From: an uncultured Eubacteriales bacterium
GTDB taxonomy: Bacteria; Bacillota; Clostridia; Christensenellales; Borkfalkiaceae
Direction of reading: 5' to 3'
DNA length: 5,958 nt
Assembly (NCBI GenBank): GCA_905211955.1
Contig: CAJMCT010000063.1
Span: 1 to 5,958, forward strand
The translations under genes and the position numbers were made by a program. This document shows, in pieces, positions 1 through 5,948 of the stretch; position 1 is the stretch's first letter; each line of letters starts with the position of its first letter. Under the pieces are notes generated by a model that made no database searches, was not told the DNA's origin, and saw nothing but the letters and a program-made list of their open reading frames with translations.

Positions 1-14
1 GTATAAAAAAATAA

Positions 15-39
15 AAGTTCGTGTAAAAATCACGAACTT
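15..39 (-). terminator. Rho-independent terminator of the rnf operon
   Basis: A perfect 9-bp inverted repeat (AAGTTCGTG / CACGAACTT) encloses a 7-base AT-rich loop. Read on the minus strand, the stem is followed directly by TTATTTTTTT, the expected U tract. It begins 27 bases after the rnfB stop codon, so it ends the operon. The plus-strand side of the stem is followed by a weaker T-rich stretch, so it might also act on a convergent gene left of the window, but that is inference. The stem has only 4 G/C pairs but the U tract is good. Confidence 0.88.
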
Positions 40-66
40 AAATTTTAATTGTCTTTTTGCTTGATT

Positions 67-862
67 TTATGCTTCCACGATGCAGTGCTTAGGACACTTA
101 GATACGCAAGCCATACAATTAGAACACTTTTTATAGTCGATAACGGGTAGATTGTTTATCATCTCTATAGCGCCACTTGGGCAATTTTTAGCACAGAGTC
201 CACACCCTATACAACCAACCGAGCAAGCGTTCATAACTTCTTTTCCACGGCAAAGACTGTTGCACGCAACGAAAACTTTTGCCGACTTAGGAATAAAATC
301 TATAAGGTGTTTAGGACAACTTTTAGCACAAAGCCCACAAGCATCGCAAAGTGCTTTGTTCGTTTTGGCTATACCGTCCACCACTTTAACGCCACCGTTA
401 GGGCAAGCGTTAGCGCACGTTCCACCGCCAAGGCACCCAAAATCGCAAGCCTTTTTGCCACCGCAAAAATTCATTTGCGCGTTGCAACTATCGTTTCCAA
501 CGTAAGAAAATTTATCTACGCAGTTATTACCGCCACGGCACTTAACCACTGCAAACTTTTCTTCTTCGTCTATTGCTTCCACACCTAAAATCTTAGAGAT
601 TTCCGCCTTATTTTCTTTCGATGTCGGTCCGCAAAGACAAAGGTCGGCTTTGCCTTGAGATAGTGCTTTTGCAAAGTCCGCAACCGCCACAGTTAGCGCC
701 TGCAAGTTTTTCTTGTATAGCAACTGCCTTCTCGTCTTCTTTAACCGCACATAGTTTAGAAACGGTAATAATCAAAACGGCAAACACGACGGAGATAACC
801 GCCATAACACCTAAAACTATTCCAAGTGTAGACCAGTTTATATTAGCCAATAAATTTTCCAT
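67..862 (-). pseudogene. rnfB: RnfB, ferredoxin-binding iron-sulfur subunit, interrupted by a frameshift
   Basis: RnfB is the membrane-anchored electron-entry subunit, taking electrons from reduced ferredoxin. The start at 862 is supported by AAGGAG (869-874) six bases upstream. Residues 11-36 form the membrane anchor. The sequence then reads LAGANCGGC, the start of the family's CX2CX4CX16C cluster motif. At about 679 the frame changes: 862-680 encodes 61 residues, and 678-70 encodes 203 more in the +1 frame, beginning DFAKALSQGKADLCLCGPTS. The second part has the CRGG..C segment, CDFGC..C...CP, and three CxxCxxCxxxCP ferredoxin motifs, ending KCPKHCIVEA; this is normal for clostridial RnfB (about 264 residues joined). 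Without correction, translation stops at 608 after 84 residues, before every ferredoxin domain. Family identity is certain. Whether the break is real or an assembly error cannot be told from the sequence. Confidence 0.93.
676..682 (-). other. Frameshift / deletion point in rnfB
   Basis: On the minus strand the upstream frame ends GGC GGT TGC (CGGC motif) and the downstream frame resumes at GAC TTT GCA (DFA), with a single G at 679 between them. The family motif CX2CX4CX16C needs about 18 bases (six residues including the third cysteine) between these codons, so about 17 bases appear to be missing. The local sequence GCGGTTGCGG is a short direct repeat, the kind of site where slippage, or collapse of a repeat during assembly, can occur. 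The deletion length is inferred from family spacing, not seen. Confidence 0.75.
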
Positions 863-872
863 TTTTATCTCC

Positions 873-1475
873 TTAAACTAGTGCGAAAACGTAGAACGCC
901 ATAGCGATAAAGCAAGCGCAAATAAGCGCTATGGGGAAGCCTTTAAGTGGTTTTACGATAGGTAGTTTATTAACCTTTTCGCGAAGCCCACTCATTAAAA
1001 CTATAGCGAGAGTAAAGCCTAAGCCCGCAAATAATCCGTAAAGGATAGCGTAGCCCATATTCATTGAAGAAATGCCGAGTAAACTCATCATTTGACCGTG
1101 GTCGATAACAAGTTCGGCAACACCTAAAACGGCACAGTTAGTGGTGATTAGGGGAAGGTAAATTCCCATTGCGTTATAAAGTGTCGGCGAGAATTTTTTA
1201 AGCGCCATTTCAATCATTTGTACTAAACTTGCAATAACGAATATGAAAACTATAATTTCCATATATTCAATTTCAAGCGGAACTAAAACCATAGTATATA
1301 TTGGGTATGTAATAAGGCAAGTAATAGTCATAACGAAGGTGACTGCAATACCCATACCGAACGCGGATTTAGTATCCTTGCTAACCCCAAGGAAAGGACA
1401 AATTCCTAAAAATTGTACTACGACGAAGTTGTTTATAAACACTGCCGAGATAATAACGGAGATAAACGCCATCAT
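873..1475 (-). CDS. rnfA: RnfA, integral membrane subunit of the Rnf complex
   Basis: RnfA is one of two homologous, inversely inserted six-helix membrane subunits (with RnfE) that carry electrons across the membrane next to the ion path. The 200 residues are almost wholly hydrophobic. The signature LGICPFLG contains Cys26, and TNCAVLGVAE contains Cys114; in this family these two cysteines, with the matching pair of RnfE, hold a membrane-embedded [2Fe-2S] cluster. Length matches the family (about 190-200). The protein begins Met-Met; the first is preferred because AAGGAGG (1485-1491) lies nine bases upstream. The start follows the rnfE stop by one base (TAATATG), and the stop overlaps the rnfB ribosome binding site, so both neighbours are closely coupled. 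No defects are seen. In gammaproteobacteria the homologue is called RsxA; NqrE is the related Na+-NQR subunit. Confidence 0.97.
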   Translation of the reverse strand: MMAFISVIISAVFINNFVVVQFLGICPFLGVSKDTKSAFGMGIAVTFVMTITCLITYPIYTMVLVPLEIEYMEIIVFIFVIASLVQMIEMALKKFSPTLYNAMGIYLPLITTNCAVLGVAELVIDHGQMMSLLGISSMNMGYAILYGLFAGLGFTLAIVLMSGLREKVNKLPIVKPLKGFPIALICACFIAMAFYVFALV

Positions 1476-1476
1476 A

Positions 1477-2127
1477 TTACGCCACCTCCTTTTCTTGGGG
1501 TATATAAGTGGTTAAAAGTTCTTTCTTCTTTTTTCTATTGCTAATTGCGTTAGAACAAAGAGTAAATATCGCAATAAATAATGCGTAGGTAAAGAAAGAG
1601 CCTGCACTTGACGAGAAAAACTCAATCTTAAAATCCCAAAGTTTATAACCAAATATTGCGCCTGCACCCAAAATTTCACGGAAAGCACCCATAAGGGTTA
1701 GAGAAATCATAAATCCAAGTCCCATAAACAATCCGTCTAAAGCACTTGCTAAAACGGGGTTTTTGCTTGCAAAACTTTCCGCACGCGCGAGTATAATACA
1801 GTTAACTACTATAAGTGGAAGGTAAAGCCCTAAACTTTCGTAAATGTCTGGTAAGAACTTGTCGAGTAGTAGTCTAACAATAGTGACGAAAGAAGCGATA
1901 ATTAAAACAAATGCAGGTATGCGCACTTGGGTAGGTATGACTTTTCTTAAAAGTGATACCAACACGTTAGAGAAGATCAAAACGAAAGTGACCGCAAGCC
2001 CCATGCCGATACCGTTCATTGCCATTGTGGTTAACGCTAAGGTTGGGCAAGTGCCTAAAACGAGTTTAAACGTGGGGTTATTAGCGATTATACCGTCTTT
2101 TGCAATTTTTCTAAAATCGGTTTTCAT
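1477..2127 (-). CDS. rnfE: RnfE, integral membrane subunit of the Rnf complex
   Basis: RnfE is the six-helix partner and homologue of RnfA. The 216 residues show the same layout: LGTCPTLALT with Cys27, and LPLIVVNCIILARAE with Cys110, the two ligands expected to complete the intramembrane [2Fe-2S] centre with RnfA. The GAFREILGAGAIFG segment (147-160) is typical of RnfE/NqrD and separates it from RnfA. A short basic, charged tail (about 197-216, with RKKKKE) should face the cytoplasm. The ATG shares its first base with the TAA of rnfG (TAATG), indicating translational coupling, and AAGGGGGA lies about seven bases upstream. Length is normal for clostridial RnfE. Nothing is missing. Confidence 0.97.
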   Translation of the reverse strand: MKTDFRKIAKDGIIANNPTFKLVLGTCPTLALTTMAMNGIGMGLAVTFVLIFSNVLVSLLRKVIPTQVRIPAFVLIIASFVTIVRLLLDKFLPDIYESLGLYLPLIVVNCIILARAESFASKNPVLASALDGLFMGLGFMISLTLMGAFREILGAGAIFGYKLWDFKIEFFSSSAGSFFTYALFIAIFTLCSNAISNRKKKKELLTTYIPQEKEVA

Positions 2128-2720
2128 TACTTTGTCCCCCTTAGATATGCGATTATGCAGTTTACCGCGTTATTAGATGCCGTAGCCGAGTACGTTGCCC
2201 CAGAGACGGGGTTAAGTAGACCTTGTTCGTCTTTGTTTTCTACAAAATAATCGTCAGATATATCGGTTAAGTAATTATCGTAAAAACTTCCGTCAAGTTT
2301 ACTCATAAGCGTTTGTTTTTCAAAGCCTTCTAGAATAACCTTTTGAATTTTTTCTTGATTATCTTGGTAAACTACTTGCACCCAAAGTGTGATCGTTCCG
2401 TTTTTATATCCGCCTATTCCTGTTGAGCGGAAAAGTAGGTCGAACGAGTTTCCGTTCTGAACCTTATAAATTTTGTTTATAGTTCCGTACTCTTCAAACT
2501 CTATGGGAGAGTTAATCGTTTCGTCGTCACTGTCCGTATCTATGACGATAGAAAACTCTTTTTCCTCACCGTAAATCTTTTTTATTGCACGCATACTTCT
2601 CTCAAGTGGAGAAACGAACAATAAATCGTTAAGTAGGGTAAGTATACCGCCTAAAACAAGTGCAATAATTAAAAGCACGGATATACATCTAAACCATATA
2701 TTAGAGAATAATTTTTTCAT
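2127..2720 (-). CDS. rnfG: RnfG, covalently flavinylated extracytoplasmic subunit
   Basis: RnfG has one N-terminal membrane helix (about residues 11-32) and an FMN-binding domain outside the membrane. It accepts electrons from the RnfA/E cluster and relays them to RnfD. The flavin attachment motif SGATYS is at 173-178 near the C-terminus; Thr176 is the predicted phosphoester-FMN acceptor, modified by the ApbE flavin transferase. The glycine-rich STGIGGYKNGTI region (99-110) is the usual segment of the FMN-binding domain. At 197 residues the length is normal. AAGGAG (2731-2736) lies ten bases before the ATG, and the start follows the rnfD stop by one base. No apbE gene is in the window, so the transferase must be encoded elsewhere. 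Homologues are RsxG and NqrC. Confidence 0.96.
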   Translation of the reverse strand: MKKLFSNIWFRCISVLLIIALVLGGILTLLNDLLFVSPLERSMRAIKKIYGEEKEFSIVIDTDSDDETINSPIEFEEYGTINKIYKVQNGNSFDLLFRSTGIGGYKNGTITLWVQVVYQDNQEKIQKVILEGFEKQTLMSKLDGSFYDNYLTDISDDYFVENKDEQGLLNPVSGATYSATASNNAVNCIIAYLRGTK

Positions 2721-2721
2721 A

Positions 2722-3708
2722 CTATTTATTCTCCTTTTTGCTTTTATATCCGAACGGTCTATTGATAACGAACTTATCGATCAAGGGAACGGTCAAATTC
2801 ATTAAAAGTATTGCAAAAGAAACCGTTTCCATGCCTGTTGCTTGTCTAAGTCCTGCGGTAAGCAAGCCTAAAAGTATAAAGTATACGTAATTGCCAAGCG
2901 TTGTGTTTGGGGTCGTCACGTAATCGGTAGCCATAAAGAACGCACCGATAATAAGACCGCCAGATAAAATCGACGGCAAAAAGTAAGCAAAATCAAACCC
3001 GTTAAGGCAAACGGTAAATAGCCCCGTCACACCAACGTAGATTACGGGTAGTTTAATATCGATAACTTTTATGATTGCAAGATATATTGCGCCAACCAGC
3101 AATGCTACTTTGCAAGTTTCACCAATACACCCAGAAAGTCCCGTGCCTAAAAGCAAGTCCCAATTAGATAAAGAAGGCAATACTTGGTACTCTAAAATAT
3201 TAACGAGAGTGGTAGGGCTTGTAGAAAGAACGCCACCCGTAATTGAACCAATAGAAGGTGCAAGCCACTCGCCAACGACTGATTGGAAGGATATGAATAT
3301 AAAAATTCTACCAACTATTGCGGGGTTAACCACGTTTTTGCCCGTGCCGCCAAAAATAAGTTTAACTACTACTACAGCAAAAGCACTGCCTAAAATAGGC
3401 GCGTAAAGGGGATAGTTAGTGCCGATAACCATACCGACTAAAAGTCCCGTCACGCAAGACGAAAAGTCAAATGCTTTTAAGATTTCCTTTATTTTTTTGC
3501 CCAAAATTAAGTAATAGATAATTTCAGAACCAACTGCACCAACTAGTGATAATGCTACGATTAAAAGTGCGCGAAGTCCAAAAAATACCGTTCCCATAAT
3601 AAGTGCGGGAAGAAGTGCAATGCACACGTTAATCATTATCCACTTGGTCGTTTTGGGTGACTTTATATGTGGCGAAGATGAATAAGTCAAAAGGTTTTCG
3701 TTAGCCAT
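2722..3708 (-). CDS. rnfD: RnfD, membrane flavoprotein subunit of the Rnf complex
   Basis: RnfD is a polytopic membrane subunit (NqrB/RnfD family) that carries a covalent FMN and is thought to form part of the ion path. The 328 residues are full length. Family landmarks in order: SSPHIKSPKTT near the N-terminus (11-21), FGGTGKNVVNPAIVGR (119-134), GCIGET (193-198), and GAFFMATDYVTTPNT (255-269). The flavin-attachment region reads TSPTTL at 163-168 where relatives have S-G/T/A-A-T-P-L. Aligning on the final Leu keeps a Thr (166) at the acceptor position but replaces the usual small residue before it with Pro165. AAGGAG (3719-3724) lies ten bases upstream of the ATG, which overlaps the rnfC stop by eight bases (ATGGCTAA). 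It ends in TAG, showing that TAG is a normal stop here. Confidence 0.96.
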   Translation of the reverse strand: MANENLLTYSSSPHIKSPKTTKWIMINVCIALLPALIMGTVFFGLRALLIVALSLVGAVGSEIIYYLILGKKIKEILKAFDFSSCVTGLLVGMVIGTNYPLYAPILGSAFAVVVVKLIFGGTGKNVVNPAIVGRIFIFISFQSVVGEWLAPSIGSITGGVLSTSPTTLVNILEYQVLPSLSNWDLLLGTGLSGCIGETCKVALLVGAIYLAIIKVIDIKLPVIYVGVTGLFTVCLNGFDFAYFLPSILSGGLIIGAFFMATDYVTTPNTTLGNYVYFILLGLLTAGLRQATGMETVSFAILLMNLTVPLIDKFVINRPFGYKSKKENK

Positions 3709-5002
3709 TAGATTTCATCTCCTTGATTTTAGATTTTGCCATATTAATGCTTTGAACGAGCGGACGTTTTGCAGGGCAGTTAAACGCGCAAGAGCCACAC
3801 TCTATACAGTTCATTGCGCCGTACTTTTCAGCACTCTTATAATCGCCTGCAAGTGCGTATGATTCGATGTACATAGGCATAAGTCTCATAGGACAATTCT
3901 TGGCGCAAACGGCACAGTTAATGCAGTTGGTAGGGGAAGCAACGTCCACTTCTTTTTCGCTAAGCAAAAGTAGTCCAGAGTCCGTCTTTTTAGCAAAGTG
4001 GTTAAGACTAACGAGCGCGCGTCCCATCATAGGACCGCCTGCTATTGCCTTTATAACCTTTTTAGAATTGCCACCGCAATAATCGATAAGTTCAGAAAAG
4101 GGTGTGCCAATTCTAACCTTTAAGTTTTTAGGCTCTTTTATAGCCCTTCCGCTAACCGTCATAACGATTTCTGTTAAGGGCTTATTTAGTTCTACTGCTT
4201 CAAAAACCGCAATCATCGTCTTTACGTTTTGAACGCAAACGGAAACGTCGAAAGGCATTTTGCCAACGGGAACTTTTCTTCCCGTGGTGCAGTAAATTAG
4301 GTGTTTTTCGCTACCCATGGGGTATTGTTTTTTTAAGATTGCAACCTTAACGTCGTCGTACTTAGAAAAAACTTCAATAGCCTTTGGTTTATTCGCTTCG
4401 ATACCAATAATAATATTGCTAACGCCAAGTGCTTTCGCGGTATACTTAATACCTTTATAAACGTCGTCAGTGCGCTCCAACATAAGCCTATTGTCGCAGT
4501 TAAGGTAAGGTTCGCATTCCGCACCGTTAATAATAAGCGTGTCAAGTTGGCTTTTAGGTAAAAGTTTTACGGCGGTAGGGAACCCCGCACCGCCAAGTCC
4601 AACTATGCCGGCAAGACGTATTCTATCGATAAGCGATTGTTTTTCGGTATCGATTAAAGGCTCAAACAAAACTTCTTCGTCTTTATAATCGTTTGCGATT
4701 ACGACGTGCGTTTGTTTTTGACCTAAGCCGTTTACTATTTCGCAAACGCTTTCTACCACGCCAGATATAGACGAGTAAACGTTTGCCGAAACGAATCCCG
4801 ATTCTTTGCCGATAAGTTGACCTTTTTTCACGTAGTCACCTTGATTTACTACGCAAGTTGCGGGCGCGCCTATGTGTTGAGAAAGGCTAATATAAGCCTT
4901 TTCGGGTGCAGGTGCAACTTCTATAGGACAATCTTTGCAAAGATCTTTGTTGTCAGGTACGTGTACTCCGTATGCGTACCTTTTTGCCTTAAATATACTC
5001 AA
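3701..5002 (-). CDS. rnfC: RnfC, NADH/FMN- and iron-sulfur-binding peripheral subunit
   Basis: RnfC is the cytoplasmic subunit where NAD+ is reduced (or NADH oxidised). The 433 residues show an N-terminal barrel-sandwich domain (SQHIGAPA at 41-48; SGFVSANVYSSISG at 68-81), the glycine-rich dinucleotide/flavin loop GLGGAGFPT at 135-143, the NGAECEPYLNCD motif at 159-170, YPMGSEKHLIY with GRKVPVGKMP at 227-250, a SLBB-like region (about 280-320), then two [4Fe-4S] motifs: C360-C363-C366-C370 and C399-C402-C405-C409. The start is TTG (5000-5002), supported by GGAGG (5010-5014) seven bases upstream and by the TTGA overlap with the preceding stop. The barrel domain begins straight after it and there is no better start. 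Cys22 and Cys25 form an extra CxxC in the N-terminal region. Length is normal for clostridial RnfC. Confidence 0.97.
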   Translation of the reverse strand: MSIFKAKRYAYGVHVPDNKDLCKDCPIEVAPAPEKAYISLSQHIGAPATCVVNQGDYVKKGQLIGKESGFVSANVYSSISGVVESVCEIVNGLGQKQTHVVIANDYKDEEVLFEPLIDTEKQSLIDRIRLAGIVGLGGAGFPTAVKLLPKSQLDTLIINGAECEPYLNCDNRLMLERTDDVYKGIKYTAKALGVSNIIIGIEANKPKAIEVFSKYDDVKVAILKKQYPMGSEKHLIYCTTGRKVPVGKMPFDVSVCVQNVKTMIAVFEAVELNKPLTEIVMTVSGRAIKEPKNLKVRIGTPFSELIDYCGGNSKKVIKAIAGGPMMGRALVSLNHFAKKTDSGLLLLSEKEVDVASPTNCINCAVCAKNCPMRLMPMYIESYALAGDYKSAEKYGAMNCIECGSCAFNCPAKRPLVQSINMAKSKIKEMKSNG

Positions 5003-5523
5003 ACTTTTTCCTCCGTGTAGTTTGGGTTAAAGATTTTTTTAGGTAGGAATTTTATCGCAAAATAAACGACTATTCCCACGAATACCCCCGCTACCGTACC
5101 GATTAAAGCAAGATATGGAAGGTAGATAAAATATTCCGTACCGCCTGTGATTAAACAAAAAACGGTATTCTGAACGGTTAAACTTATAACGCTACCTGCG
5201 GTGCTTATAGACACCACGCTTAAGCGTTTAGCAAAGACTAGTAAAAGAATTTCTACTGTAAGTGCGATAGCGCCTGCGGGAAGCGAATACATAATAGAAG
5301 AAACGTTTCCTGCAAAAAGGCTTCCAAGCACGACTTTTACTACTAAAACGGCATAGGCATAGGGTTTCCCAACGATAATTACGGCAAGAAGAATAAACAC
5401 GTTAGATATTCCAAGTCTTGCACCGGGTATAAATAGTGGTGGAAACAATCCTTCCAAAACGAAAGATAAAAGTGAAAATGCCGAAAGAAGCGCGGTAATC
5501 GTTAATTTTTTGGTAAACTTCAT
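4999..5523 (-). CDS. Gx transporter family / heptaprenyl diphosphate synthase component I-like membrane protein
   Basis: A 174-residue, very hydrophobic protein with about five or six membrane segments (about 8-26, 39-54, 57-72, 78-98, 104-126, 132-158) and a short charged tail. The family signature is visible as PGARLGISNVFILLA (33-47) and VVLGSLFAGNVSSIMYSLPAG (64-84). This is the Hpre_diP_synt_I family. Its name comes from an early link to heptaprenyl diphosphate synthase, but the fold resembles small substrate-binding membrane transport components, and its true substrate is not established. It sits next to Rnf and NusG_II genes in many Clostridia, so a role serving the complex, for example supplying a flavin or isoprenoid precursor, is plausible inference only. 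GGGAGG (5530-5535) lies six bases upstream of the ATG. Its ends overlap both neighbours by four bases. Confidence 0.88.
   Translation of the reverse strand: MKFTKKLTITALLSAFSLLSFVLEGLFPPLFIPGARLGISNVFILLAVIIVGKPYAYAVLVVKVVLGSLFAGNVSSIMYSLPAGAIALTVEILLLVFAKRLSVVSISTAGSVISLTVQNTVFCLITGGTEYFIYLPYLALIGTVAGVFVGIVVYFAIKFLPKKIFNPNYTEEKV
5010..5014 (-). promoter_or_regulatory. Ribosome binding site that fixes the TTG start of rnfC
   Basis: Minus-strand GGAGG lies seven bases upstream of TTG at 5000-5002, inside the end of the preceding gene, whose TGA stop overlaps the TTG (TTGA). The first in-frame ATG is far inside the conserved glycine-loop domain, so TTG is the only sensible start. Confidence 0.85.
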
Positions 5524-5927
5524 AGGGCGCCTCCCGTTGATAGCGGAACGTATTCACTGCCGAAAGAAACGATTTTTAAGCCGTGTGGCATACAGGCGAT
5601 AATACCGCCGTTTTCGTCAATTTTTGGCGAGTGTACGCAGTCTTTCCTACTTGAACAGTTGCTTTCTATTACGTCTACCGTCTTATCTAAAAGAGAAACT
5701 TTAATTTCGTTAAACTCGGTGTAATCGGAGTTTATGAAAACCTTTATTATAGTTTCATTATCCTTTTCGGTCGTCTCGATTTTTCCTAAAAACTCGTGCG
5801 TTTTAGTTATGCCTTTGTCAAATTCAAACTCTAAAATCTTTTGCCCGTCAAGGCTTATAGTAAAGCCTTTCGTGGTATCGGTTTTAGGTAAGATTATAAA
5901 GAATAAAAATAGTAAAATATGGCAAAA
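5520..5927 (-). CDS. NusG domain II-containing protein, first gene of the operon, without a recognisable start
   Basis: This frame is open for 135 codons between an in-frame TAG (5928-5930) and the TGA at 5520-5522, which overlaps the ATG of the next gene (ATGA). The N-terminus FCHILLFLFFIIL is a membrane anchor. The rest is a small extracytoplasmic domain with TISLDGQ (about 24-30) and the family-type pattern NCSSRKDC...IIACMPHGL (Cys91, Cys97, Cys112), matching NusG_II proteins found beside Gx/Rnf genes. Their function is unknown; they are not the transcription factor NusG. There is no ATG, GTG or TTG in frame before residue 113 and no minus-strand ribosome binding site. Either the start has been lost or altered, or an unusual codon such as ATT (5916-5918) is used. 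An ATG at 5946-5948 is in frame but cut off by the TAG. Gene identity is fairly sure; the 5' end is not. Confidence 0.72.
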   Translation of the reverse strand, partial: FCHILLFLFFIILPKTDTTKGFTISLDGQKILEFEFDKGITKTHEFLGKIETTEKDNETIIKVFINSDYTEFNEIKVSLLDKTVDVIESNCSSRKDCVHSPKIDENGGIIACMPHGLKIVSFGSEYVPLSTGGAL

Positions 5928-5936
5928 CTAAAGAAA

Positions 5937-5942
5937 AAGGAG
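5937..5942 (+). promoter_or_regulatory. Ribosome binding site of a plus-strand gene at the right edge
   Basis: AAGGAG, in a purine-rich stretch, lies six bases before ATG at 5949-5951. This is as good as the binding sites of the minus-strand genes in this window. It sits directly against the 5' end of the minus-strand NusG_II frame, leaving no room for that gene's own leader. Confidence 0.5.
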
Positions 5943-5948
5943 AATCAT

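Noticed and set aside
152..588. Plus-strand open frames opposite rnfB, and similar ones opposite other rnf genes (621-881, 1243-1515, 1844-2176, 3071-3406, 3867-4082, 4817-5020, 5734-5931)
   Set aside because: They lie opposite well-recognised genes, have low-complexity Pro/Ala/Thr or Ile-rich composition, no domain and no ribosome binding site; they are antisense shadows.
67..750. A separate 227-residue ferredoxin protein starting at GTG 748-750
   Set aside because: No ribosome binding site precedes the GTG, its first 24 or so residues are out-of-frame translation of the rnfB N-terminal region, and homology begins only at DFAKAL. It is the 3' part of rnfB.
4333..4545. Minus-strand 70-residue frame inside rnfC
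   Set aside because: It is a shifted frame within the conserved coding region of rnfC with no recognisable family.
5850..5869. Hairpin AAGGCTT / AAGCCTT
   Set aside because: It is a short repeat within the NusG_II coding region with no U tract after it on either strand; probably chance.
5895..5900. TATAAA as a plus-strand -10 element for the gene at 5949
   Set aside because: No acceptable -35 hexamer lies 16-18 bases upstream, and the region is AT-rich coding sequence for a membrane helix, where such matches are common.
5928..5948. Minus-strand ATG at 5946-5948, in frame with NusG_II, if TAG at 5928-5930 were read as an amino acid
   Set aside because: rnfD ends in TAG immediately before the rnfG start and its protein length is normal, so TAG is a working stop codon here. 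No ribosome binding site precedes this ATG in the visible bases.
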